The notes under the pieces: model-generated
Database searches by the model: none
The model's input: only the letters and a program-made list of their open reading frames with translations
What the model was told of the DNA's origin: nothing
Shown here: positions 45,701-56,283 of the stretch, one piece after another
Position numbering within the stretch: the first letter of the stretch is position 1
Layout of the letters: each line of letters starts with the position of its first letter
Made by a program: the position numbers and the translations under genes
NCBI GenBank assembly: GCA_949752795.1
Contig: OX457061.1
Location: forward strand, 39,216,338-39,280,337
Direction of reading: 5' to 3'
DNA: 64,000 nt
Source: Hyperoodon ampullatus
Taxonomy: Eukaryota > Chordata > Mammalia > Artiodactyla > Ziphiidae

Positions 45701-46528
45701 TTGTTTCTAGGTATTTTTTGATTTCTTCTTTGAGTTCTTCAGTGAACCCTTGGTTATTCAGTAGTGTATTGTTTAACCTCCATGCTTTTTATTTTTTACA
45801 GATTTTTTCCTGTAATTGATATCTAGTCTCATAGTGTTGTTGTCGGAAAAGATACTTGATACGATTTCAATTTTCTTAAATTTACCAAGGCTTGATTTGT
45901 GACACAAGATATGATCTATCCTGGAGAATCTTCCATAAGCACTTGAGAAGAAAGTGTATTCTGTTGTTTTTGGATGGAATGTCCTATAAATATCAATTAA
46001 GTCCATCTTGCTTAATGTACCATTAAAATATTGGGCTTCCTTATTTATTTTCATTTAAGATGATCTGTCCATTGGTGAAAGTGGGGTGTTAAAGTCCCCT
46101 ACTATGAGTGTGTTACTGTCGATTTCCCCTTTTATGGCTGTTAGCATGCATTTGCCTTAAGTATTGAGGTGCTCCTATGTTGGGTGCATAAATATTTACA
46201 GTTGTTATATCTTCTTCTTGGATTGATCCCTTGATCGTTATGTAGTGTCCCTCTTTGTCTCTTGTAATAGTCTTTATTTTAAAGTCTATTTTGTCTGACA
46301 TGAGAATTGCTACCACAGCTTTTTTGGATTTCCATTTGCATGGAATATCTTTTTCCATCCCTTCACTTTCAGTCTGTATGTGTCTCTAGGTCTGAAGTGG
46401 GTCTCTTGTAGACAGCATATATATGGGTCTTGTTTTTGTATCCATTCAGCCAGTCTATATCTTTTGGTTGGAGCATTTACTCCATTTATATTTAAGGTAT
46501 TTATTGATATGTATGTTCCTTTTACCAT
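42708..46528 (-). pseudogene. L1 ORF2 remnant (element B)
   Basis: ORF2 starts at the ATG (plus cat, 46,526-46,528) with MVKGTYISINTLNINGVNAP, the start of the endonuclease domain. RT block [19 protein letters not shown] lies near 44,430. The thumb/C-terminal part with WKQPKCPQTDERIKKMW lies near 42,870. Breaks include a 24-nt homopolymer (43,328-43,351), several frameshifts, and loss of the usual stop after 'IYGI'. The frames are separated at 43,636-44,100, 44,158-44,556 and 44,790-45,305. Confidence 0.9.
43328..43351. repeat. 24-nt homopolymer T (A on the L1 sense strand) inside ORF2
   Basis: Element C has only a short 'gttttttt' at the equivalent site, so the tract has expanded here. It breaks ORF2. 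Confidence 0.95.
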
Positions 46529-46595
46529 TTTCTTAATTGTTTTGGGTTTGTTATTGTAGGCCTTTTCCTTCTCTTGTGTTTCCTGATATAAGGGA

Positions 46596-46902
46596 TTGGG
46601 CTCCTTTAATTCTGAGGAAAACACTACTGGTTTTTCAAATCATTTTCCAAAAAGAACTTAAATGAGGAAAAATAATATTTAGTTCCCACAACAAGAGATG
46701 TGGAAAAGCTACCAGGACTGTCACATACTGTGGGGGCACTCAGAATTGCCTCTGTTTCTGGGGCCCGAGTCTTGGGAAGACTAACTTCAGACACGATTCC
46801 GATCCTTAAATGCAATTCCACTCTCTCCCTCTCCCCTCTCTTTAAAATTATCTTCAAGTAAACTAGCTCAATTATTTTTTTCTTTTTCTTAATTTTTTTT
46901 TG
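46596..46902. other. Unannotated unique-looking DNA between L1 elements
   Basis: The minus-strand frame through 46,624-46,830 (…LPKTRAPETEAILSAP…) is open, but I recognise no family and it merges into L1 tail sequence. Treated as unique flank. Confidence 0.4.
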
Positions 46903-47113
46903 AGAATATGAAAGATGACTGTCTAGCACAGGGAATTCTACTCTGTAATGACCTATATGGGAAAAGAATCTAAAAAATAGTGGATATATGTATATGTATA
47001 GCTGACTCACTTTGCTGTACACCTGAAACTAACACAACATTGTAAAGCAACTATAAACCAATAAAAAAACAACAAAAAAACCCCCAAAACTAAATACATA
47101 TGTATAAATAAAT

Positions 47114-47154
<41 letters not shown>

Positions 47155-47166
47155 TATGAAAGATGA
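46903..47166 (+). mobile_element. Short L1 3' tail with perfect 16-bp TSD (element E)
   Basis: The body is 46,919-47,150, plus strand: 'gtctagcacagggaattctactctgtaatgacctatatggg' then 'tgctgtacacctgaaactaacacaacattgtaaagcaactataaaccaataaaa', the 3' UTR end of an older artiodactyl L1. The tail has become (AAAT)n and (AC)n. TSD 'agaatatgaaagatga' lies at 46,903-46,918 and 47,151-47,166 with no mismatch. Confidence 0.93.
47117..47150. repeat. (AC)n microsatellite grown from an L1 poly(A) tail
   Basis: About 17 AC units directly between the A-rich tail and the 3' TSD of element E. Confidence 0.95.
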
Positions 47167-48743
47167 TGAGAAAGCCTCTTAGAACAGACCTTAATCTGAG
47201 GGAGAATTACTGAACTTAGCTTCCTCACTTCATAAAAAAACCTTGAAGGAAACTGCCCTTGTTAAAATTCCTTTTGTTAAAAACCTGTGAAGTCAAAAAT
47301 GTTGTTGAACAATAGTTTTTCACACAGAAGGGAGCTTCTGTCTGTAGTTCCCCTCTGAGCCCTGCTGTTCCCTCAGGAACAATCAGGGCCGAATGAGGGC
47401 TCTGCTGCTGGTCCCCTCTGTTGCATGTCCTCTCCGACTTCCCATTTGGTCTCAACACTATTATCTCCCTCTTTGTCCTTTCATTTTTCCTGTCCATTAG
47501 GAAGGCTATGGGAAAAGTGACTTTTATAACTTCTAGTTAAGACATCTCTTTTGAGGCAAATGTTGTCAGTGCTGTGATTGGAGTTTTATCTAAACTCCGA
47601 TACTTTGCTTGAGAACATTGACTGAGATCTACATCAGAAATATATAGGTACAGTGTTTGTTTCGTTTCATTTATTTACTTTCAGAACACTGCTATGAATT
47701 CCTAAAAGGAAATGAAAGGTTTTCAGTAATTAGAACTTGAAAGGAATAGGTCCCTGTCGGTAGGAAATTTCAGGTGGCATTAGTTTGTGTCATCCTTCCT
47801 TCCTTCCTCCCTCCCTGTGGAGACTGTGGCCTCCAACTTGGCCCATTTGACAACCTCAGTTACAGTGGTCCTGCTCGGCTGAGAGGTCAAAGGTGAAAAA
47901 GATTCAGTCCCTGCCTTCAAGAAGTATTCAACAGTTATTTTTGCAGGCTGGATGCTGGTCGTAGGTACTTGCTAGTATCCTGTGTGCTAAATGCTCTCCC
48001 TGTCATGTCCATTTTTCTGATAATATTTAGTGCATTCTGACGAACCTCCAACAAACTACACCTGTGTCTAAGAGCTCGTTTCCTACCAACACTGTCTCCC
48101 ACTGCACAAGACCATGCAGCCTGCCTGTGGCCCACAAGATGTACCACAGAATGAATACTCCCTGGAGTGGCCGTCAGCCATGAACCTAGGGAGAAGTGTA
48201 TAAGTCCCCCTGGGGGATGACTCTGAGGTACGGGGTGCCCAATTTCTTAGGGCTGCCCACAGGCTTAAGTTTCAGTTGCCCACTGGGAGTGGCAGCTGGC
48301 TTGATGGAACACCCTTTAATGTCCTCCCCATGTCCCTTCAGCACTCTCTTGCCAGAGTCCCAGTGCCTCCACTTGAGTCCTTTCTCCAGATCAGTTTCTG
48401 GGGGAACTGAGAAGTCACCTGGATGTAGCTGGTCACAAAAGTGAATGATATTGGGCATCAAAGAAGGGGGATGTATAAGTATGTTTGGAACATAAATTTT
48501 GCTGTTTATGTATTTTGACTTACAAAAACAAAATTTCCCTCAAATGCTCTTTATTCTACTAGGATTTCCCATATGCAGTCAGGAGATCTTGGACTCTCAG
48601 GATGTGTGAAAGCATGTGGGTGGAGAGGAAACTCGATGGCAGAATTTTCTGGAATGTGTCAGCTCTGGGAAGGGTATATAATAAAATATAATTACCTGTG
48701 GATCTATTTATTTTCATATATATATGTGTGTGTATATATATAT
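47167..48743. other. Unannotated DNA, possibly including an old ERVL LTR
   Basis: 47,760-47,815 holds a CCTT-rich simple stretch. 48,100-48,460 reads like an old LTR on the minus strand ('ggcaactgaaacttaagcc', 'ccccagggggacttatac'), but I cannot name the family. No gene found. The 91-codon minus frame at 48,186-48,461 lies in this piece. Confidence 0.35.
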
Positions 48744-48754
48744 ATATATTTTTA
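48721..48754. repeat. (TG/TA)n tract at the 3' junction of L1 element C
   Basis: Alternating TA with a few TG units, running directly into the L1 3' end. It blurs the exact tail and TSD. Confidence 0.85.
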
Positions 48755-49117
48755 AATCTTTATTGCAGTATAATTGCTTTACAATGGTGTGTTAGTTTCT
48801 GCTTTATAACAAAGTGAATCAGTTATACATATATATATGTTCCCATATCTCTTCCCTCTTGCACCTCCCTCCCTCCCACCTTCCCTATCCCACCCCTCTA
48901 GGTGGCCACAAAGCACCGTGCTGATCTCCCTATGCTATGCGGCTGCTTCTCACTAGCTATCTATTTTACGTTTGGTAGTGTATATATGTCCATGCCACTC
49001 TCTCACTTTGTCACAGCTTACCCTTGCCCATCCCCATATCCTCAAGTCCATTCTCTAGTAGGTCTGTGTCTTTATTCCCGTCTTACCCCTAGGTTCTTCA
49101 GGACCTTTTTTTTTTTC

Positions 49118-52100
49118 TTAGATTCCATATATATGTGTTAGCATACGGTATTTGTTTTTCTCCTTCTGACTTACTTCACTCTGTATGAGAGACTCTAGGT
49201 CCATCCACCTCACTACAAATATCTCAATTTCGTTTCTTTTTATGGCTGAGTAATATTCCATTGTATATATGTGCCACATCTTCTTTATCCATTCATCCGA
49301 TGATGGACACTTAGGTTGTTTCCATGTCCTGGCTATTGTAAATAGAGCTGCAATGAACATTTTGGTACATGACTCTTTTTGAATTATGGTTTTCTCAGGG
49401 TATATGCCCAGTAGTGGGATTGTTGGGTCGTATGGTAGTTCTATTTTTAGTTTTTTAAGGAACCTCCATACTGTTCTCCATAGTGGCTGTATCAATTTAC
49501 ATTCCCACCAACAGTGCAAGAGTGTTCCCTTTTCTCCACACCCACTCCAGCATTTATTGTTTCTAGATATTTTGATGATGGCCATTCTGACCAGTGTGAG
49601 ATGATATCTGATTGTAGTTTTGATTTGCATTTCTCTAATGATTAATGATGTTGAGCATTCTTTTTTGTGTTTGTTGGCAATCTGTATATCTTCTTTGGAG
49701 AAATGTCTATTTAGATCTTCTGCCCATTTGTGGATTGGGTTGCTTGTTTTTTTGTTATTGAGCTGCATGTGCTGCTTGTAAATCTTGGAGATTAATCCTT
49801 TGTCAGTTGTTTCATTTGCAAATATTTTCTCCCATTCTGAGGGTTGTCTTTTGGTCTTGTATATGGTTTCCTTTGCAGTGCAAAAGCTTTTAAGTTTCAT
49901 TAGGTCCCATTTGTTTATTTTTGTTTTTATTTCCATTTCTCTAGGAGGTGGGTCAAAAAGGATTTATGTCATAGAGTGTCCTGCCTCTGTTATCCTCTAA
50001 GAGTTTGATAGTGTCTGACCTTACATTTAGGTCTTTAATCCATTTTGAGTTTATTTTTGTGTATGGTGTTAGGGAGTGTTCTAATTTCATACTTTTACAT
50101 GTACCTATCCAGTTTTCCCAGCAACACTTATTGAAGAGGTTGTCTTTTCTCCACTGTATATTCTTGCCTCCTTTACAAAGATAAGGTGACCATATGTGTG
50201 TGGCTTTATTCTGGGCTTTCTATCCGGTTCCATTGATCTATATTTCTGTTTTTGAGCCAGTACCATACTGTCTTGATTACTGTAGCTTTGAAGTATAGTC
50301 TGAAGTCAGGGAACCTGGTTCTTCCAGCTCCGTTTTTCTTTTTCAAGATTGCTTTGGCTATTCAGGGTCTTTCGTGTTTCCATACAAATTGTGAAATTTT
50401 TTGTTCTAGTTTTGTGAAATATGCCAGTGGTAATTTGATAGGGATTGCATTGAATCTGTAGATTGCTTTGGGTAGTAGAGTCATTTTCACAATGTTGATT
50501 CTTCCAATCCAAGAACATGGTATATCTGTCCATCTATTTGTATCATCTTTAATTACCTTCATCAGTGTCTTATAATTTTCTGCATACAGGTCTTTTGTCT
50601 CCTTAGGTAGGTTTATTCCTAGATATTTTATTCTTTTTGTTGCAATGGTAAATGGGAGTGTTTTCTTGATTTCACTTTCAGATTTTCATCATTAGTGTAT
50701 AGGAATGCCAGAGATTTGTGTGCATTAATTTTATATCCTGCTACTTTACCAAATTCATTGATTAGCTCTAGTAGTTTTCTGGTAGCATCTTTAGGATTCT
50801 CTATGTAGAATATCATGTCATCTGCAAACAGTGACAGCTTTACTTCTTCTATTCCGATTTGGATTCCTTTTATTTCTTTTTCTTCTCTAATTGCTGTGGC
50901 TAAAACTTCCAAAACTATGTTGAATAATAGTGGTGACAGTGGGCAACCTTGTCTTGTTCCTGATCTTAGTGGAAATGTTTTCAGTTTTTCACCATTGAGG
51001 ATGATGTTGGCTGTGGGTTTGTCATATATGGCCTTTATTATGTTGAGGAAAGTTCCCTGTATGCCTACTTTCTGCAGAGGTTTTATCATAAATGGGTGTT
51101 GAATTTTGTCGAAAGCTTTCTCTGCATCTATTGAGATGATCATATGGTTTTTCTTCTTCAGTTTTTTAATATGGTGTATCACGTTGATTGATTTGCGTAT
51201 ATTGAAGAATCCTTGCATTCCTGGAATAAACCCCACTTGATCATGGTGTATGATCCTTTTAATGTGCTGTTGGATTCTGTTTGCTAGTATTTTGTTGAGG
51301 ATTTTTGCATCTATGCTCATCAGTGATATTGGCCTGTAGTTTTCTTTCTTTGTGACATCCTTGTCTGGTTTTGGTATCAGTGTGATGGTGGCCTCGTAGA
51401 ATGAGTTTGGGAGTGTTCCTCCCTCTGCTATATTTTGGAAAAGTTTGAGAAGGATAGGTGTTAGCTCTTCTCTAAATGTTTAATAGAATTCGCCTGTGAA
51501 GCCATCTGGTCCTGGGCTTTTGTTTGTTGGAAGATTTTTAATCACAGTTTCAATATCAGTACTTGTATTTGGTCTGTTCATATTTTCTATTTCTTCCTGG
51601 TTCAGTCTCGGCACGTTCTGCATTTCTAAGAATTTGTCCATTTCTTCCAGGTTGTCCATTTTATTGGCATAGAGTTGCTTGTAGTAATCTCTCATGACCC
51701 TTTGTATTTCTGCAGTGTCAGTTGTTACATCTCTTTTTTCATTTCTAATTCTATTGATTTGAGTCTTCTCCCTTTTTTTCTTGATGAGTCTGGCTAATGG
51801 CTTACCATTTTTTTAATCTTGTCAAAGAACCACCTTTTAGTTTTATTGATCTTTGCTATCATTTCCTTCATTTCTTTTTCATTTATTTCTGATCTGCTCT
51901 TTATGATTTCCTTCCTTCTGCTAACTTTGGGGGTTTTTTGTTCTTCTTTCTCTAGTTGCTTTAGGTGCAAGATTAGGTTGTTTATTTGAGATGTTTCCTG
52001 TTTTTAAGGTAGGATTGTATTGCTATAAACTTCCCTCTTAGAACTGCTTTTGCTGCATCCCATAGGTTTTGGCTTACCGTGTCTCCATTGTCATTTGTTT

Positions 52101-52919
52101 CTAGGTATTTTTTGATTTCCTCTTTGATTTCTTCAGTGATCCTTGGTTATTAAGTAGTGAATTGTTTAGCCTCCATGTGTTTGTATTTTTTACAGACCTT
52201 TTCCTGTAATTGATATCTAGTATCATAGCGTTGTGGTCGGAAAAGATACTTGATACTATTTCAATTTTCTTAAATTTACTAAGGCTTGATTTGTGACCCA
52301 AGATATGATCTATTCTGGAGAGTGTTCCATGAGCACTTAAGAAAAATGTGTATTCTGTTGTTTTTGGATGTGAATGTCCTATAAATAACAATTATGTCCA
52401 TCTTGTTTAATGTATCATTTAAAGCTTGTGTTTCCTTATTTATTTTCATTTTGGATGATCTGTCCATCGGTTAAAGTGGGGTGTTAAAGTCCCCTACTAT
52501 GAGTGTGTTACAGTCGATTTCCCCTTTTATGGCTGTTAGTATTTGCCTTATGTATTGACGTGCTCCTATGTTGGGTGCATAAATATTTACAATTGTTGTA
52601 TCTTCTTCTTGGATTGATCCCTTGATCATTATGTAGTGTCCTTCATTGTCTATTGTAATAGTCTTTATTTTAAAGTCTATTTTGTCTGATATGAGAATTG
52701 CTACTCCAGGTTTCTTTTGATTTCCATTTGCATGGAATATCTTTTTCCATCCCCTAACTTTCAGTCTGTATGTGTCCCTAGGTCTGAAGTGGGTCTCTTG
52801 TGGACAGCATATTTATGGTCTTGTTTTTTTATCCATTCATCCAGTCTGTGTCTTTTGGTGAGAGCATGTAATCCATTTACGTTTAAGGTAATTATTGATA
52901 TGTATGTTCCTATTCCCAT
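49118..52919 (-). pseudogene. L1 ORF2 remnant with long intact segments (element C)
   Basis: The ATG (plus cat, 52,917-52,919) starts MGIGTYISIITLNVNGLHA. The C-terminal 272 codons (49,118-49,936) are fully open, carry the Cys/His motif [18 protein letters not shown] near 49,515 and end at the normal stop after 'THIYGI'. The RT core (50,628-51,320, 230 codons) includes [15 protein letters not shown] and the upstream '[11 protein letters not shown]' block. The [12 protein letters not shown] block lies near 51,500. The endonuclease part is broken (frameshifts near 51,480 and 52,100-52,470). It is the youngest-looking L1 here but still inactive. Confidence 0.92.
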
Positions 52920-52976
52920 TTTCTTAATTGTTTTGTGTTTGTTATTGTAGGTCTTTTCCTTATGTTGTGTTTCTTG

Positions 52977-54085
52977 CTAGAGAAGTTCCTTTAGCATTTG
53001 TTGTAAAGCTGGTTTGGTAGTGCTGAACTCTCTCATTTTTTGCTTGTCTGTAAACGTTTTAATTTCTCCATGAAACCTGAATGAGATCCTTGCTGGGTAG
53101 AGTAATCTTGGTTGTAGGTTTTTCTCCTTCATCACTTTAAATATTTCCTGCCACTCCCTTCTGGCTTGCAGAGTTTCTGCTGAAATATCAGCTGTTAACC
53201 TTCTGGGGATTCCCTTGTATGTTATTTGTTGTTTTCCCCTTGCTGCTTTTTTTTTTTTTTTTTGCTGTACATGGGCCTCCCACTGTTGTGGCCTCTCCTG
53301 TTGCAGAGCACAGGCTCCGGACACGCAGGCTCAGCGGCCATGGCTCACGGGCCCATCCGCTCTGCGCCATGTGGGATCTTCCCGGACCGGGGCACGAAAC
53401 CGCGTCCCCTGCATCGGCAGGCGGACTCTCAACCCCTGCGCCACCAGGGAAGCCCTCCCTTGCTGCTTTTAATATGTTTTCTTTGTATTTAATTATTGAT
53501 AGTTTGATTAATATGTGTCTCGGAGTGTTTCTCCTTGGATTTATCCTGTATGAGACTCTGTGCTTCCTGGACCTGATTAACTATTTCCTTTCCCATATTA
53601 GAGAAGTTTTCAACTATAAACTCTTCAAACATTTTCTCAGTTCCTTTCTTTTTCTCTTCTTCTGGGACCCCTATAATTCGAATGTTGGTGCATTTAATGT
53701 TGTCCCAGAGGTCTCTGAGACTGTCCTCAGTTCTTTTCATTCTTTTTTCTTTATTCTGCTCTGCAGTAGTTATTTCCACTATTTTATCTTCCAGGTCTCT
53801 TATCCGTTCTTCTGCCTCAGTTATTCTGCTATCGATCTCTTCTAGAGTATTTTTAATTTCATTTATTGTGTTGTTCATCATTGCTTGTTTCCTCTTTAGT
53901 TCTTCTAGGCCCTTGTTAAATGTTTCTTGCATTTTCTCTGTTCTATTTCCAAGATTTTGGATCATCTTTACTATCAGTATTCTGAATTCTTTTTCAGGTA
54001 GACTGCCTATTTCCTCTTCATTTGTTAGATCTGGTGTGTTTTTACCTTGCTCCTTCATGTGCTGTGTGTTTTTCTGTCTTCTCAT
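52977..54085 (-). pseudogene. L1 ORF1, disrupted by a SINE (element C)
   Basis: ORF1p is the RNA-binding L1 chaperone. The N-terminal 198 codons (53,489-54,085) are open. They include SLPEKEFRILIVKMIQNLG, a long heptad-rich coiled coil (MQETFNKGLEELKRKQAMMN onward) and the RRM phrase SLRDLWDNIKCTNIRIIGVP. A frameshift gives a stop at 53,489, and a SINE (53,251-53,456) then separates the C-terminal domain (REWQEIFKVMKEKNLQPRLL, ending LKELL at 52,977). Without these lesions ORF1p would be of normal length (about 300-340 residues). Confidence 0.92.
53237..53470 (-). mobile_element. Short GC-rich CHR SINE inside L1 ORF1, perfect 14-bp TSD
   Basis: The body is 53,251-53,456, minus strand: poly(T), 'gctgtacatgggcctcccac', 'cggccatggctcacgggccc', 'atgtgggatcttcccggacc' and a head ending 'ccaccagggaagccc'. 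TSD 'cccttgctgctttt' lies at 53,237-53,250 and 53,457-53,470. It must be younger than element C. Sense A box changes to 'tggcgcaggggttg', with one base off the usual 'cagtgg'. Confidence 0.96.
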
Positions 54086-54605
54086 TTTGCTTATCTTACT
54101 GTGTTTGGGGTCTCCTTTTTGCAGGCTACAGGTTCATAGTTCCCGTTGTTTTTGCTGTCTTTCCCCAGTGGCTAAGGTTGGTTCAGTGTGTTGTGTAGGC
54201 TTCTTGGTGGAGGGGACTAGTGCCTGGGTTGTGGTGGATGAGGCTGGATCTTGTCTTTCTGGTGGGAAGGTCCACGTCCGGTGGTGTGTTTTGGGGTGTC
54301 TGTGGCCTTATTATGATTTTAGGCAGCCTCTGTGCTAATGGGTGGGGTTGTGTTCCTGTCATGCTAGTTGTTTGGCATAGGGTGTCCTGCACTGTAGCTT
54401 GCTGGTTGTTGATTGGAGCTTGGTCTTGGCGTTGAGATGGAGATCTCTGGGAGATTTTCGCCGTTTGATATTACATGGAGCTGGGAGGTCTCTTGTGGGC
54501 CAGTGTCCTGAAGTTGGCTCTCCCACGTCAGAGGCACAGCACTGACTCCTGGCTGGAGCACCAAGAGCCTTTCATCCACACGGCTCAGAATAAAAGGGAG
54601 AAAAA

Positions 54606-54640
<35 letters not shown>

Positions 54641-56085
54641 GTGATAAAATAAAATAAAATAAAGTAAGGTAAAATAAAATAACGTTATTAAAATATAAAA
54701 TAATTATTAAGAAAAAAATTTTTAAGTAAAAAAACCCCCCAAAAACAAAAACGGATGGACAGAACCCTAGGACAAATGGTGAAAACAAAGCTATACAGAC
54801 AAAATCTCACACAGAAGCATATACATACATGCTCACAGAAAGAGGAAAAGTGGAAAAAATAATATATCTTGCTCCCAAAGTCCACCTCCTCAATTTGGGA
54901 TGATTCGTTGTCTATTCAGGTATTCCACAGATGCAGGGTCCATCAAGTTGATTGTGGAGATTTAATCCGCTGATCCTGAGGCTGCTGGGAGGGATTTCCC
55001 TTTCTCTTCTTTGTTGGCACATCTCCCGGGGTTCAGCTTTGGATTTGGCCTCGCCTCTGCGTGTAGGTCACCTGAGGGCATCTGTTCTTTGCTCAGACAG
55101 GACAGGGTTCAAGGAGCAGCTGATTCGGGGGCTCTGGCTCACTCAGGCCGGGGGGAAGGAGGGGTATGGATGCGGGGCGAGCCTGCGGCGGCAGAGGCCG
55201 GCGTGACGTCGCACCAGCCTGAGGCGCTCCGTGCGTCTCCCGGGGATGTTGTCCCTGGATCACGGGACCCTGGCAGTGGCAGGTTGCAGAAACTCCCGGG
55301 AGGGGAGGTGTGGATAGTGACCTGTGCTCGCACACAGGCTTCTTGGTGGCGGCAGCAGCAGCCTTAGCGTCTCATGCCCGTCTGTGGGGTCCGCGCTGAT
55401 AGTCACGGCTCGCGCCTGTCTCTGGAGCTCCTTTAAGCAGCGCTCTTAATCCCCTCTCTTCGCAAACCAGGAAACAAAGAGGGAAGAAAAAGTCTCTTGC
55501 CTCTTCGGCAGCTCCAGACTTTTTCCCAGACTCCCTCCCGGCCAGCCGTGGCGCACTAGCCCCCTTCAGGCTGTGTTCACGCCGCCAACCCCAGTCCTCT
55601 CCCTGCGATCCCACCGAAGCCCGAGCCTCACCTTCCAGCCCCGATCCGTCCTGGCGGGTGAGCAGACAAGCCTCTCGGGGTGTTGAGTGGAGGTCGGCAC
55701 GGATCCTCTGTGCAGGAATCTCTCCGCTTTGCCCTCCGCACCCCTGTGGCTGCGCTCTCCTCCGTGGCTCCAAAGCTTCCCCCTCCGCCACCCGGAGTCT
55801 CCGCCCGCGAAGGGGCTTCTTAGTGTGTGGAAACCTTTCCTCCTTCACAGCTCCCTCCCACTGGTGCAGGTCCGTCCCTATTCTTTTGTCTCTGTTTTTT
55901 CTTTTATCTTTTGCCCTACCCAGGTACGTGGGGAGTTTCTTGCCTTTTGGGAGGTCTGAGGTGTTCTGTCAGCGTTCAGTAGGTGTTCTGTAGGAGTTGT
56001 TCCACGTGTAGGTGTATTTCTGATGTATCTGTGGGGAGGGAGGTGATCTCCGCGTCTTACTCTTCCGCCATCTTCCTCAAGTCCC
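54086..56085 (-). promoter_or_regulatory. L1 element C 5' UTR with internal promoter
   Basis: GC-rich and CpG-rich over about 55,000-56,085. The sense strand begins GGGACTTGAGGAAGATGGCGGAAG-like text, with a YY1-type core (plus ccgccatctt, 56,065-56,074) in the place seen at L1 5' ends generally. L1 5' UTRs carry an internal pol II sense promoter and often an antisense promoter. Downstream (54,600-54,720) it turns A/T-rich with a (GAAA)n tract. Short open frames in this UTR (for example 158 codons at 55,372-55,848, minus) are not known proteins. Confidence 0.8.
54600..54720. repeat. (GAAA)n then (AAAAT)n simple repeats in the L1 5' UTR
   Basis: About ten GAAA units (54,605-54,641) followed by AAAAT-type units on the plus strand. 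Length polymorphism is likely. Confidence 0.92.
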
Positions 56086-56272
56086 ATGTACGATGATTCC
56101 GGCCCGTGGTCCCCAGGACTGTCGCGGCTTTGGCCGCCGGGGGCCCTCCAGAGCCGGCAGCCTCAGTGAGGCCGCCCTCCCCTCGGGCTCCGGGGCAGTT
56201 CTGTGACGGCGGAGGGAAGAGACCCCGAGCCGGGAGTTCCAGCTCTGTGGAAACGCGGGCTCGGTTCTCCAG
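56086..56272. other. CpG-dense block upstream of the L1 5' end
   Basis: About 18 CpG in 187 bp, far above the genome background, with no L1 5' UTR text. It lies between the YY1-marked L1 start and an 11-bp repeat that also flanks the L1 3' end. It could be a 5'-transduced piece of a CpG-island promoter or exon, an unusual L1 5' UTR extension, or an unrelated local CpG island. The minus frame at 56,057-56,305 and plus frame at 56,106-56,324 are both open and neither is recognisable. Confidence 0.6.
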
Positions 56273-56283
56273 ATATATTTTTA

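Larger units (their letters stand above)
42345..46595 (-). mobile_element. 5'-truncated L1 (element B)
   Basis: About 4.25 kb on the minus strand covering the 3' UTR and all of ORF2, truncated at or just 5' of the ORF1/ORF2 junction. The 3' end text 'aacatctttattggagtataattg' is the cetartiodactyl L1 end with its AATAAA. It is highly similar to element C over its full length. A TSD flanking the element was not found at either candidate left boundary (41,751 or 42,344). Confidence 0.93.
48744..56283 (-). mobile_element. Near-complete L1 with possible 5' extra sequence (element C)
   Basis: Minus strand. 3' end at about 48,755 (AATAAA on the sense strand), ORF2 at 49,118-52,919, ORF1 at 52,977-54,085 split by a SINE, 5' UTR at 54,086-56,085 with a YY1-type site near its start. 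A further 190-bp CpG-dense block (56,086-56,272) lies upstream. An 11-bp direct repeat 'atatattttta' at 48,744-48,754 and 56,273-56,283 would be the TSD if that block belongs to the insertion. The sense-strand target ct/aaaa fits L1 endonuclease preference. Low sequence complexity limits the strength of this. Confidence 0.88.

Noticed and set aside
47760..47815. CCTT-rich stretch as a possible regulatory polypyrimidine tract
   Set aside because: Short simple repeat with no adjoining splice acceptor or exon evidence.
53682..54338. 218-codon plus-strand open frame
   Set aside because: It is antisense to L1 ORF1 and its 5' UTR. The Leu/Ser/Phe-rich product is what the reverse of an A-rich coiled-coil gene gives.
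55372..55848. 158-codon minus-strand frame in GC-rich DNA
   Set aside because: It lies wholly in the L1 5' UTR, sense orientation. No mammalian protein is recognised, and GC-rich UTRs often stay open by chance.
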